From Bacillota bacterium (GTDB lineage: Bacteria > Bacillota > Clostridia > Oscillospirales > Acutalibacteraceae), in the NCBI GenBank assembly GCA_023415895.1, contig JAEZJA010000244.1, positions 1 through 11,414 of the forward strand: 11,414 bases of DNA. Direction: 5' to 3'. The position numbers and the translations under genes are program-made. Below the pieces are notes generated by a model that saw nothing but the letters and a program-made list of their open reading frames with translations, had not been told where the DNA came from and made no database searches. Positions 1 through 7,333 of the stretch are shown here, piece after piece; within the stretch, counting starts at the first letter, position 1; each line of letters begins with the position of its first letter.

Positions 1-50
1 AGACTGTTTATTTTGATGGAGTGTTCAATTTGTTATTGCAATTTACGTTT

Positions 51-80
51 TTGTTCGAATATGCTCTACTTTTTTATACT
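51..80 (+). promoter_or_regulatory. Probable promoter of the LRR-dockerin gene
   Basis: A TTGTTC -35-like hexamer (51-56) and a TATACT -10-like hexamer (75-80) are separated by 18 nt in an AT-rich stretch. Transcription would start near 87 and leave a leader of about 110 nt. Neither hexamer is perfect, and other AT-rich hexamers nearby (TATTAT at 115-120) could serve instead, so this is only a reasonable candidate. Confidence 0.35.
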
Positions 81-197
81 TTTGTAGTTACGCTCTATTC
101 GTTACCCCAACATTTATTATAGAGCCCTTACTATAAATTACAAAATATTACATTCTCATACGGAATTTTGTTTAAATTTGAGAGGAGGCGGCAGGGA

Positions 198-1988
198 ATG
201 AGGGACAGACAGCTGGGAATACGCTGGGGGACACTGGCGGTATGCATGGCAGTGTGCCTATCGGCGACTGCGTTATCCTTTGGGGTGGAGTCGAGCGGTG
301 AAACAGTGTTTACCTATGAGCTGACGGGGGATGGCGCGATCATTACCGGTTGCACGGCAGAGGTTTCCTCCTTGGTCATCCCCGCCTCTTTAGAGGGACA
401 GCCGGTGACGGCAATCGGGCCGGACGCCTTCAGGCGGAATACCGCGCTGGTGAGTGTTTCTGTGCCCGAAGGTGTGCGCAGTATCGGCTCCCACGCCTTT
501 TATATGTGTACAAAGCTCACTTCGGTGACGCTGCCATCCAGCCTATGCAGTATGGGGGATTGTGCCTTTGCCCTGTGCCATGCACTCGAGGCCGTTGCTA
601 TTCCCGACGGCGTGACGCAGGTCGGGATGATGGCATTCAGTTATTGCAAAGCACTGGAAATGGTGAGCATCGGCCGGTCAACCGCCAGCATCGGCTTCGA
701 TGCCTTTGGGGACTGTCTGGCGCTGCGCACGCTGGAGGTGAGCGCGGATAATACGGCCTACTGTGTGGATAACGGCATTTTATACGATAAACAGCGCACA
801 CACGCGATCAAATGTCCGTCGGCACTGCCCGTCAGTGACTGCACGCTGCCTGAATCCGTACGCGTGATCGATAAAAACGCCTTTGCAAAGGTTAGCGGGC
901 TGCAGACTGTGGTGCTGCCCGAGGCACTCGAAACGATTGGCGATAAGGCGTTTGATGGTTGCACGGGCTTGCGTTATGCCGTCATTCTGGCGACGGAGGC
1001 TCAGATCAGCACGACCGCTTTTAGCGATTGTGAGCAGGTCAGCCTTGTGTGCGAGGAAGATTCCGTGGTGTACACGCAGGCTGGCGAAGCAGGGCTTAAC
1101 CGCTTGCCATTGCCGATTGGGCTGCACATCGCCTGTCTTCCAAATAAAAGTGCCTATGTTCAGGGGGAGCCGTTTGTGCCGGATGGACTGGTTGTCAACG
1201 GCTGCTATGCGGATGGCAGTGAAACCGTGCTGCCGCCCTATTATCGGCTTGAGGGCTATGATCCGACGGTCATCGGTGAGCAGACGGTTTCGGTCATCTG
1301 CGGGGAGCTGACAGCCGATTTCCGTGTAACGGTGGAAGACAAGCCGCTGGCTGGCATTGCCGTCACACAAAAACCGTCCAGGCTATCCTACATGGTGGGG
1401 GAGCAGCTGGATACAACGGGTATGGTTGTGACGCTGCGCTATCAGGATTCCACGAGTCGGACGGTGACCGAGGGGTGGAACACCAACTATGATTTTAGCC
1501 GCGATGGTACGCAGACGGTCATAGTTCGATATCGTGACCAACAGACCTCCTTTACAGTGACGGTGGCTCCGGCTGCGTCCACTCCTATGAGCAGCAGCGT
1601 TTATTCTATCCGCGACGGCTTTGTATTCCCCATCACCGTGCATACAACAGTCGGGGAGTTTCTCGGGCGTATGAGTGAAAGCAAGGATCTGCGGGTTGTG
1701 AGGGACGATGCGGTTATTCATGATGGGGCTCGGGTTGCGACGGGCATGGCGGTGCAGCGCGTGCAGGGAGAGAACATTTTGCACAGCCTGACTCTGGCTG
1801 TACAGGGAGATGTCAACGGCGATGAAGAGATCAGCGTGTCGGATATGATGCTGATCAAGTCGGCACTGCTTCAGAAAGCTCCCCTGAGCGGCGTGCAGGC
1901 ACTGGCGGGAGACTACAGCGGGGACGGCTCCCTTTCCATCACGGATTTTATCCAGCTAAAAGCGTATGTTCTGGGAAAGGCGAACTGA
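198..1988 (+). CDS. Secreted BspA-type LRR protein with two Big_3 domains and a C-terminal type I dockerin
   Basis: A 596-residue exported protein. ATG 198 is preferred over the upstream in-frame TTG at 168 because AGGAGG (183-188) lies 9 nt before it and the protein then starts with a normal signal peptide: basic MRDRQLGIR, a hydrophobic core, and cleavage probably around residue 30. Residues about 47-285 form BspA/LRR_5 repeats, with recurring units such as IGSHAFYMC, MGDCAFALC and IGDKAFDGC followed by L..V.LP. Residues about 308-380 and 384-460 resemble two group 3 bacterial Ig-like domains. Residues 537-596 are a dockerin with two Ca2+-binding loops (GDVNGDEEISVSD and GDYSGDGSLSITD), each followed by a helix. 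In this family a dockerin docks to a cohesin on a scaffoldin or the cell surface, and LRR_5 and Big_3 domains usually mediate binding. No catalytic domain is seen, so it is probably an adhesion or recognition component. No scaffoldin or glycosidase lies nearby. Confidence 0.9.
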   Translation: MRDRQLGIRWGTLAVCMAVCLSATALSFGVESSGETVFTYELTGDGAIITGCTAEVSSLVIPASLEGQPVTAIGPDAFRRNTALVSVSVPEGVRSIGSHAFYMCTKLTSVTLPSSLCSMGDCAFALCHALEAVAIPDGVTQVGMMAFSYCKALEMVSIGRSTASIGFDAFGDCLALRTLEVSADNTAYCVDNGILYDKQRTHAIKCPSALPVSDCTLPESVRVIDKNAFAKVSGLQTVVLPEALETIGDKAFDGCTGLRYAVILATEAQISTTAFSDCEQVSLVCEEDSVVYTQAGEAGLNRLPLPIGLHIACLPNKSAYVQGEPFVPDGLVVNGCYADGSETVLPPYYRLEGYDPTVIGEQTVSVICGELTADFRVTVEDKPLAGIAVTQKPSRLSYMVGEQLDTTGMVVTLRYQDSTSRTVTEGWNTNYDFSRDGTQTVIVRYRDQQTSFTVTVAPAASTPMSSSVYSIRDGFVFPITVHTTVGEFLGRMSESKDLRVVRDDAVIHDGARVATGMAVQRVQGENILHSLTLAVQGDVNGDEEISVSDMMLIKSALLQKAPLSGVQALAGDYSGDGSLSITDFIQLKAYVLGKAN

Positions 1989-2012
1989 GCTTTCTCGCGG
2001 TTTTATACATAG

Positions 2013-2051
2013 AAAGGCCATGCCCTGTTCAAAATACAGAGCATGGCCTTT
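2013..2051 (+). terminator. Intrinsic terminator after the LRR-dockerin gene
   Basis: Perfect 11-bp arms AAAGGCCATGC (2013-2023) and GCATGGCCTTT (2041-2051) are followed, after one mismatch, by a further inner CTGT/ACAG stem. The T tract is short (TTTGTCT). It lies 24 nt after the stop codon. The symmetric A/T flanks would also allow weak function on the other strand. Confidence 0.75.
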
Positions 2052-2173
2052 GTCTATCGCCGCTTACCAGCAACGAGTTTCCAACAGTTTACCCGTTGTT
2101 CACAAAGTCGAGAAGAAAACACGGTATAACAAAGGGAAGAGATCATCGGTCTCAATGACGGGAGGATATCAGA

Positions 2174-2575
2174 ATGGGCAATTGGTTTTACCGGTTTATG
2201 GCCGGACGATATGGAATGGATAAGCTGAATATCGCGTTGATTGGCGTGTGGATAGCCTTTGGTGTGATCAACCTGTTTTTTCATTCGATCATCCTTTACA
2301 GCGTGGGACTGCTGTTTGCCGCGGTGTGTCTAGTTCGTGTTTTATCACGCAATGTCACCCAACGTAGCCATGAAAATGCGGTCTTTGAGAAGTTTTTCGG
2401 CAGATTCAGCGGTTTCTGGAAGCTGCAATCGCTGAAGATCAAGCAGTTTAAGACCCACCGTTTTTTCAAATGCCCCTATTGCAGGGCCACCATCCGCATC
2501 CCTAAGCGCCGGGGAGAATTCACGGTCCGCTGCACCAGATGCGGCAAGGAGTTCCGCAAGAAACTGTGGCTGTAA
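2174..2575 (+). CDS. Small membrane protein with C-terminal zinc ribbon (unknown function)
   Basis: 133 residues. GGGAGG (2160-2165), 8 nt before the ATG, supports the start. Residues about 18-37 and 40-57 are strongly hydrophobic and probably form two closely spaced transmembrane helices. A basic linker follows (about 58-97), then a four-cysteine knuckle pair CPYC (Cys100/Cys103) and CTRC (Cys120/Cys123), the usual geometry of a zinc ribbon. The very C-terminus is basic (KEFRKKLWL). With a short loop between the helices, both ends would be on the same side, most likely the cytosol by the positive-inside rule. I do not recognise a named family; similar small zinc-ribbon membrane proteins are common hypothetical proteins in Clostridia. 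It stands alone between a terminator and the next gene's promoter, so context gives no function. Confidence 0.8.
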   Translation: MGNWFYRFMAGRYGMDKLNIALIGVWIAFGVINLFFHSIILYSVGLLFAAVCLVRVLSRNVTQRSHENAVFEKFFGRFSGFWKLQSLKIKQFKTHRFFKCPYCRATIRIPKRRGEFTVRCTRCGKEFRKKLWL

Positions 2576-2587
2576 TAGGTGGTAATA

Positions 2588-2596
2588 TGTTATAAT
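2588..2596 (+). promoter_or_regulatory. Extended -10 promoter of the M16 peptidase gene
   Basis: A perfect extended -10, TGTTATAAT, has TG at 2588-2589 and TATAAT at 2591-2596. No convincing -35 lies 17 nt upstream (2568-2573 reads GGCTGT, inside the end of the preceding gene), which is tolerated when the TGn extension is present. Transcription would start near 2603, about 70 nt before the preferred ATG. Confidence 0.6.
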
Positions 2597-2673
2597 AGGC
2601 GCATACTATAAGAACTATGCCCTTGCCCGTGACTGTGCGGACGAGCAGGAAACAGAGAGGCGTTTGGTTAACT

Positions 2674-3924
2674 ATGGAAAAGATTGTGCTGAAAAACGGA
2701 TTGCGAATTCTGCTGCTGCCTATCGAGGGGGCACGGTCGGCTTCGGTGGGCATCTGGGTGGCGACCGGTTCACGCAATGAATCGGAGCAGGAAGAGGGAA
2801 TCTCTCACTTTATTGAGCACATGCTGTTCAAGGGTACACACAAACGCTCTTCCCGTGCCATTTCAGAAGAAATGGACAGGCTGGGCGGCGGTCTGAACGC
2901 CTATACAGCGAAGGAATATACGCGGTATTATGCGCAGACACTGTCTGAAAACGCGGTTGAGGCGTTGGATATTCTGGTGGATATGGTGATGAACCCGCGT
3001 CTCGATCCGCAGGATATGGAGCTTGAGCGGGGCGTGATCCTCGACGAAATGGCCATGTACGAGGACAGCGGAGAGGATGTGGCGCACGAGCGGCTGCTGG
3101 CCGCGACTTGGCCGGATTCGTCGCTGGGTAAGCCCATACTGGGACGGCAGCAAACCGTTTCCGCCTTTCAGCCGGACGATCTGAGGAACTATATGCACAG
3201 GCAGTATACGCCCGACCGCATGATCGTGGTCGTCGGCGGCGCGTTTGACCGTGAAGGGATCTTGTCGCTGGCCCAAAACACTCTTGGTACAAGGGCAAGT
3301 TCCGGCAAGACGACAGCTCCGGACGTGCCCGTGTTCACCCCCTGTTGCGTGCTGACAAAAAAGACGTTTGAACAGACCAGTTTGGTGCTGGCCATGCCCG
3401 GTATCCCCATGGGCGATCAACGCCGGTATGCGTTGATGCTGCTCAATTTTATTGTGGGAGGCGGGGCTTCGTCACGCTTGTTCCAGCGGCTGCGCGAGGA
3501 GCTGGGGCTGGCCTATTCGGTGTACAGCTCCCATTATGCCAGTCAGGGTGTAGGACTGTATACGGTAACGGCCTCCTTTTCGGCCGATCAGCAGGAGCTG
3601 GTGCTGCGCGAGCTTCTGGCGGTGCTGGACGGCATCACCGGTGGTATCACGCAGGAGGAATTTGAGCGGGCTCTCGCTCAAGTCAAGGCGTCGCATATTC
3701 TGGGACTTGAAACGGTGGCCTCGCGCTCTTCCTGGGTGGGACATAATGAAATGTTTGCGGGGCGTGAGATTGACAGCGCGGAGGTGCTCGAACATCTCGA
3801 CGCCTTGACGCTTGAGGACGTAAATACGCTGGCTGCCCAGATTATCGGCAGAGGCAGCCGGGCACTGTCGGTCGCCGGTGATGTCAAGCCGCGGGAGTTC
3901 TATGACCGCTTTGTGACACTCTGA
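2674..3924 (+). CDS. M16 family zinc metallopeptidase (MPP/insulinase-like)
   Basis: 416 residues from ATG 2674. An in-frame ATG at 2617 would add 19 residues, but it has no Shine-Dalgarno, whereas AGAGAGG (2654-2660) precedes 2674 and MEKIVLKNGLRI is the usual start of this family. The inverted zinc motif HxxEH is HFIEH (His45, Glu48, His49), and Glu125 (in ILDEM) lies 76 residues on, as expected for the third zinc ligand. The C-terminal half carries the conserved block GGGASSRLFQRLREELGLAYS, typical of the substrate-gripping R/Y region; both M16 halves are therefore present and the active site is intact. The length matches bacterial M16B peptidases related to mitochondrial processing peptidase and Bacillus MlpA. 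No signal peptide is visible, so it is cytosolic. Members degrade small peptides, but the substrate here is unknown. It is bracketed by its own promoter and terminator. Confidence 0.93.
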   Translation: MEKIVLKNGLRILLLPIEGARSASVGIWVATGSRNESEQEEGISHFIEHMLFKGTHKRSSRAISEEMDRLGGGLNAYTAKEYTRYYAQTLSENAVEALDILVDMVMNPRLDPQDMELERGVILDEMAMYEDSGEDVAHERLLAATWPDSSLGKPILGRQQTVSAFQPDDLRNYMHRQYTPDRMIVVVGGAFDREGILSLAQNTLGTRASSGKTTAPDVPVFTPCCVLTKKTFEQTSLVLAMPGIPMGDQRRYALMLLNFIVGGGASSRLFQRLREELGLAYSVYSSHYASQGVGLYTVTASFSADQQELVLRELLAVLDGITGGITQEEFERALAQVKASHILGLETVASRSSWVGHNEMFAGREIDSAEVLEHLDALTLEDVNTLAAQIIGRGSRALSVAGDVKPREFYDRFVTL

Positions 3925-3953
3925 CAGGGCGTGTAACAGCAGCGGTTTGTTTT
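3906..3953 (+). terminator. Intrinsic terminator overlapping the end of the M16 gene
   Basis: An outer stem CCGCT (3906-3910)/AGCGG (3941-3945) and an inner stem TGTGACAC (3912-3919)/GTGTAACA (3931-3938), with one mismatch, enclose an 11-nt loop and are followed by TTTGTTTTG. The M16 stop codon (3922-3924) sits in the loop. This separates the peptidase gene from proBA. Confidence 0.55.
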
Positions 3954-3966
3954 GATAGGATATTGC

Positions 3967-4005
3967 TTGCATCGGCTGAAAATATATTTTATAATGATTT
4001 ATAAT
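3967..4005 (+). promoter_or_regulatory. proBA promoter with two tandem TATAAT boxes
   Basis: TTGCAT (3967-3972) and a perfect TATAAT (3990-3995) are 17 nt apart. A second perfect TATAAT lies exactly one helical turn downstream (4000-4005). Transcription would start near 4002 and/or 4012, giving a very short leader for proB. No T-box or other leader structure fits in the remaining space. Confidence 0.6.
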
Positions 4006-4034
4006 GGCGATATGCGCCTCGTGGGCGTGGTAGA

Positions 4035-4883
4035 ATGATCGAAATGAAGGAAGTGGCCGGTTTGGACAAACCACAAGAGACGCTGGCGCGTACTCTACAG
4101 CAACTGACACAGGCTAAACGAATCGTCGTCAAGGTGGGGACTTCCACCCTTACATATGAGAATGGACGGCTGAATCTGCGGCGTATCGAGGTGCTGGTGC
4201 GTGTGCTTTCGGATGTCAAGAATTCGGGGCGGGAGATTGTCCTCGTGACTTCGGGCGCCATCGGCGTGGGAGCGGGGCATTTGGGTCTCAAGGAGCGCCC
4301 ACACGATATCGGCGGAAAACAGGCGGCGGCTGCCGTGGGGCAGTGTGAGCTGATGTATTGCTATGACAAGCTGTTTTCCGAGTTCGGCCATACAACGGCC
4401 CAGGTGCTGCTGACACGCGATGTGGTTGAGGACGATCAACGCAAGAGAAATGTCATCAATACGATCGCCTGCCTGCTGGAATTCGGCGCTGTGCCCATTG
4501 TCAACGAAAACGACACCGTCGCCACCGAAGAGATTGAGTTTGGAGACAACGATACGCTGTCGGCAGTCGTGGCCTCCCTTTCCAAGGCGGACGCACTCGT
4601 CCTGCTGACGGATATTGACGGCCTGTATACGGCCGATCCCCGTTCGGATGAAACGGCAACCTTTATTCCTCTGGTGGAGACGATCGATGAGTCGCTGCGT
4701 AAAGGTGCCAGCGGAGCAGGCTCGGCCAGAGGCACGGGCGGCATGATTACCAAGCTCAACGCTGCCGAACTGGCGGCCGCGGACGGTATCCCGACGGTGA
4801 TTATGAATGGAAAGAATCCGCTGCGCCTGTACGATGTGTTTGACGGCAAGCAGGTGGGAACGGTTTTTGCCGCAGGTATATAG
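4035..4883 (+). CDS. proB: Glutamate 5-kinase
   Basis: Catalyses ATP-dependent phosphorylation of L-glutamate to gamma-glutamyl phosphate, the first and normally proline-inhibited step of proline synthesis, in the cytosol. Numbered from ATG 4035 (282 residues), it shows the amino-acid kinase fold: KVGTSTLT with Lys33, [10 protein letters not shown] (70-79), NEND (157-160), [21 protein letters not shown] (190-198) and GTGGMITK (233-240). No C-terminal PUA domain is present, as in many Firmicutes short-form enzymes. The first about 26 residues before [11 protein letters not shown] are longer than usual. An in-frame TTG at 4062 has a good Shine-Dalgarno (AAGGAAG, 4047-4053, spacing 8), whereas ATG 4035 has none convincing, so the true start may be 4062. 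proA follows after 38 nt, and proC is not in this window. Confidence 0.95.
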   Translation: MIEMKEVAGLDKPQETLARTLQQLTQAKRIVVKVGTSTLTYENGRLNLRRIEVLVRVLSDVKNSGREIVLVTSGAIGVGAGHLGLKERPHDIGGKQAAAAVGQCELMYCYDKLFSEFGHTTAQVLLTRDVVEDDQRKRNVINTIACLLEFGAVPIVNENDTVATEEIEFGDNDTLSAVVASLSKADALVLLTDIDGLYTADPRSDETATFIPLVETIDESLRKGASGAGSARGTGGMITKLNAAELAAADGIPTVIMNGKNPLRLYDVFDGKQVGTVFAAGI

Positions 4884-4921
4884 ACACCCGAGAACGATCA
4901 CGAATAGAAAGAAGGCATCGT

Positions 4922-6166
4922 ATGCTTAAAGAGATGGGGACGCGTGCCAAGGCGGCTTCGCGCTTTTTGGCAGTCGCATCGGCTGCACAAAAGAATCAAG
5001 CACTGGAATGCATGGCGCAGGCCCTGCTGGATAACAGCGGGGGGATCCTTGAACACAACAAGCTGGATCGTGAGGCCGCGGCTGCCGGTGGTATGACACC
5101 GTCCCTGCTCGATCGCTTAACGCTGACACACGCCCGTATTGAGGGCATGGCGCAGGGAATCCGCGATGTGGCGGCGCTGCGTGACCCGGTGGGAGAAGTG
5201 ATTGACGGCAGTGTTCGCCCCAATGGTCTGCGCATACAAAAAACACGAGTCCCTCTTGGCGTGGTCGGCATTATTTATGAGGCGCGTCCCAACGTGACCT
5301 CCGACGCCGCGGCGCTCTGCCTCAAGGCCGGCAATGCCGTGATTCTGCGGGGAGGCAAAGAAGCGCTGCAATCCAACATGGCGATTGCCAACGCGCTGCG
5401 CGAAGGCTTGAAGGCGGCAGCCATGCCTGCTGATGCCGTACAGCTGGTGGAGGATACCTCCAGAGAAACAGCGGCAGAGATGATGCGGCTGCGCGGCTTT
5501 ATTGATGTATTGATTCCCCGCGGCGGAGCGGGTCTCATCCGGGCGGTTGTGGAAAACTCCACGGTGCCGGTTATAGAAACGGGCGTGGGCAATTGTCACA
5601 TCTATGTGGATGCCTTGGCGCAGGAAGATATGGCGGTCGCCATTGCAGTCAACGCAAAAACCTCCCGTCCGTCGGTGTGCAACGCGGCGGAAACGCTGCT
5701 GATTCACGAGTCGGCGGCACAGCGCATGCTTCCCCGGCTGGCAGAGGCCCTGATGCAGGCGGGGGTGGAGCTTCGCGGCTGCGAGCGCACGTGCGCGCTG
5801 CTGAACGACCCCCGTATCCGTGAGGCGACGGCCGAGGATTGGGCCACGGAATATCTGGATTACATTATGGCGGTGCGTGTGGTTTCCTCCCTCGCTGAAG
5901 CGGTCGAGCATATCACAACGTATGGGACGGGACACAGCGAATGCATCGTGACCGACAGCTATGAAGCGGCTGAGTCCTTTACGGCGCAGGTGGATGCGGC
6001 GGCGGTCTATGTCAACGCCTCTACCCGTTTTACGGACGGCGGCGAATTCGGTATGGGCGCCGAAATTGGTATTTCCACGCAAAAGCTGCACGCGCGAGGC
6101 CCTATGGGATTGCAGGAACTGACGACGGTGAAATATGTTGTCCACGGCAGCGGACAGATTCGATAG
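4922..6166 (+). CDS. proA: Gamma-glutamyl phosphate reductase
   Basis: NADPH-dependent reduction of gamma-glutamyl phosphate to glutamate-5-semialdehyde, which cyclises to pyrroline-5-carboxylate; the second step of proline synthesis, and the enzyme generally works as a channelled pair with ProB. 414 residues, the normal family length, with an AAGAAGG ribosome binding site upstream. It has the aldehyde dehydrogenase-like fold signatures: [20 protein letters not shown] (119-138), ILRGGKEA (141-148), PRGGAGLI (199-206), the catalytic cysteine in [13 protein letters not shown] (Cys253), and the C-terminal signature [20 protein letters not shown] before LHARGPMGL. All key elements are intact. It is the second gene of the proBA operon, and its stop codon overlaps the ribosome binding site of the next gene. 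Confidence 0.97.
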   Translation: MLKEMGTRAKAASRFLAVASAAQKNQALECMAQALLDNSGGILEHNKLDREAAAAGGMTPSLLDRLTLTHARIEGMAQGIRDVAALRDPVGEVIDGSVRPNGLRIQKTRVPLGVVGIIYEARPNVTSDAAALCLKAGNAVILRGGKEALQSNMAIANALREGLKAAAMPADAVQLVEDTSRETAAEMMRLRGFIDVLIPRGGAGLIRAVVENSTVPVIETGVGNCHIYVDALAQEDMAVAIAVNAKTSRPSVCNAAETLLIHESAAQRMLPRLAEALMQAGVELRGCERTCALLNDPRIREATAEDWATEYLDYIMAVRVVSSLAEAVEHITTYGTGHSECIVTDSYEAAESFTAQVDAAAVYVNASTRFTDGGEFGMGAEIGISTQKLHARGPMGLQELTTVKYVVHGSGQIR

Positions 6167-6170
6167 GAGG
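6165..6170 (+). promoter_or_regulatory. Ribosome binding site overlapping the proA stop; sets a GTG start
   Basis: AGGAGG occupies 6165-6170, sharing two bases with the proA TAG stop (6164-6166). It is only 2 nt from ATG 6173, too close to use, but 8 nt from the in-frame GTG at 6179. This favours GTG 6179 as the start and suggests translational coupling to proA. Confidence 0.7.
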
Positions 6171-6178
6171 CAATGGTT

Positions 6179-7189
6179 GTGAGCGAATGGAAGAAAGTCG
6201 AGCAGCAGGTTGGCCAGCCCGATTCGGCAGACCTGCCGGCAAAAAAGCCGGAGGGCAGTGCCACGCCGGATTATAAAAAGGGCGCAGACGGGAAGGACAA
6301 TGGCAATCCGACGGCAGCGGCGCCTCCCCCCGTGCGGGAGGCTGTTACAGCTCCGGTGTCTTCCCGGCGCACTACATCCGGAGGACGCCGCCGGGGCAGC
6401 CACCGGTTTGCTTCTTTGTTGGGCCTGGTTGTTCTGATTCTGGCGGCAGTCGGTTTGATATCTCTTGTGGCGCTGGCCATACAGGCGATCGAGAAGTCAC
6501 AGGATGACACAGCCCTGCGCACCGAACTCAAGGATTTTTTAAGTCCCGTGCTTCAATATGATCCCTCACCCTTTACCGATATCAACAATACACAACAGGA
6601 CGCTCCTCTATTGGCCGCTGTCTGGCGGGTCACCGAGGCCGAACGTATTCGGGAACTGCGCGAAAACACCAGCGTGAGTTTGTATGAACTGGATGATCTG
6701 GGGCGTATGCTGATCCCCATCAGCGAAATTGAAGCTTCGTATGAAGCCCTGTTTGGACCGGATGCGGTTATTGAGCATCACTCGATTGGGGAGCCGGGAC
6801 TCAGCTTTACTGTGGAATATGACGCAGTCGCCAACTGCTATCATGTGCCTATCTCCAGCTCCTCGACCATGTATGTGCCCGTATTCGATACACTCAAGAA
6901 AAAGGGCAATTCGATGGTGATCCGTGTCGGGTTTGTTCTCGAGTCCAAAATCGGACGTGATGAAAAGGGCAACCAGGTTGATCCGACCCCCGATATGGCT
7001 GAGTATTTCAAGCTGTATACCGTCAATCGAACGGAGAGCGACGGCTGGATGCTGGTTAGTGTGACGGATGAGAAGGGGGCAGCCACCACAGCAGCGGGTG
7101 AGTCAGAATCGGATGTTACGGAAAGCGACGAGACTCAATCCCTGTCTGAGACTACAAACTTACAACCAACACAAACGGCAACCTCCTAA
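6179..7189 (+). CDS. Bitopic membrane protein of unknown function, coupled to proBA
   Basis: 336 residues from GTG 6179 (ATG 6173 is the alternative). Residues 1 to about 75 are hydrophilic, Pro/Ala/Lys-rich and probably disordered, ending in a basic patch (SRRTTSGGRRRGSHR). One strong transmembrane helix follows at about 79-101 (SLLGLVVLILAAVGLISLVA). The rest, about residues 105-295, is an extracytoplasmic domain of mixed character; by the positive-inside rule the N-terminus is cytosolic. The last about 40 residues are low-complexity Ser/Thr/Glu, like a wall-spanning or disordered tail. I recognise no catalytic motif or named domain. Its ribosome binding site overlaps the proA stop, so it is very likely co-expressed with the proline genes, but its link to proline metabolism could be coincidental operon packing. 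Confidence 0.82.
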   Translation: MSEWKKVEQQVGQPDSADLPAKKPEGSATPDYKKGADGKDNGNPTAAAPPPVREAVTAPVSSRRTTSGGRRRGSHRFASLLGLVVLILAAVGLISLVALAIQAIEKSQDDTALRTELKDFLSPVLQYDPSPFTDINNTQQDAPLLAAVWRVTEAERIRELRENTSVSLYELDDLGRMLIPISEIEASYEALFGPDAVIEHHSIGEPGLSFTVEYDAVANCYHVPISSSSTMYVPVFDTLKKKGNSMVIRVGFVLESKIGRDEKGNQVDPTPDMAEYFKLYTVNRTESDGWMLVSVTDEKGAATTAAGESESDVTESDETQSLSETTNLQPTQTATS

Positions 7190-7238
7190 TAATTTCACCA
7201 CCTCCGTGGAAATAATGGCAAAATGTACTAAAAATCTA

Positions 7239-7267
7239 TTGATTTTGTCAATCCTTGGTAGTAAAAT
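7239..7267 (+). promoter_or_regulatory. Probable promoter of the diguanylate cyclase gene
   Basis: TTGATT (7239-7244) and TAAAAT (7262-7267) are 17 nt apart. Transcription would start near 7274, leaving a leader of about 60 nt. A short inverted repeat ATTGA/TCAAT (7238-7242 and 7248-7252) overlaps the -35 and could be an operator. No convincing terminator separates this from the proBA unit, so some read-through is possible. Confidence 0.5.
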
Positions 7268-7300
7268 AGAACTCAAGGAATGTACAAGCCATTATATTAA

Positions 7301-7327
7301 GTTGGCCTTCAGCCGACGGAGGGCGGT
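7301..7327 (+). promoter_or_regulatory. Hairpin next to the diguanylate cyclase ribosome binding site
   Basis: GTTGGC (7301-7306) pairs with GCCGAC (7312-7317), one G-T wobble, ending one base before the Shine-Dalgarno GGAGGG (7318-7323). An alternative short stem, AGCCG (7311-7315) with CGGTT (7324-7328), would place the Shine-Dalgarno in a loop. The two are mutually exclusive, and either could tune initiation at ATG 7334. Confidence 0.3.
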
Positions 7328-7333
7328 TACCAT

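Noticed and set aside
2096..2130. Promoter (TTGTTC or TTCACA with TATAAC) before the zinc-ribbon gene
   Set aside because: Spacings are 23 and 20 nt, too long for a normal sigma-A promoter, so I did not call it.
2617..2673. Upstream ATG extension of the M16 peptidase
   Set aside because: It has no Shine-Dalgarno, the added 19 residues match nothing in the family, and ATG 2674 fits the usual N-terminus.
5117..6403. 428-residue minus-strand open frame opposite proA
   Set aside because: It is antisense to the intact, well-conserved proA and the start of the next gene, has no recognisable motifs, and reflects codon bias of the real genes.
7190..7333. Terminator or c-di-GMP riboswitch between the proBA unit and the cyclase gene
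   Set aside because: Only a short CCAC/GTGG stem with a bulged ATTT/AAAT extension is present, with no T tract. No recognised c-di-GMP aptamer core is seen.
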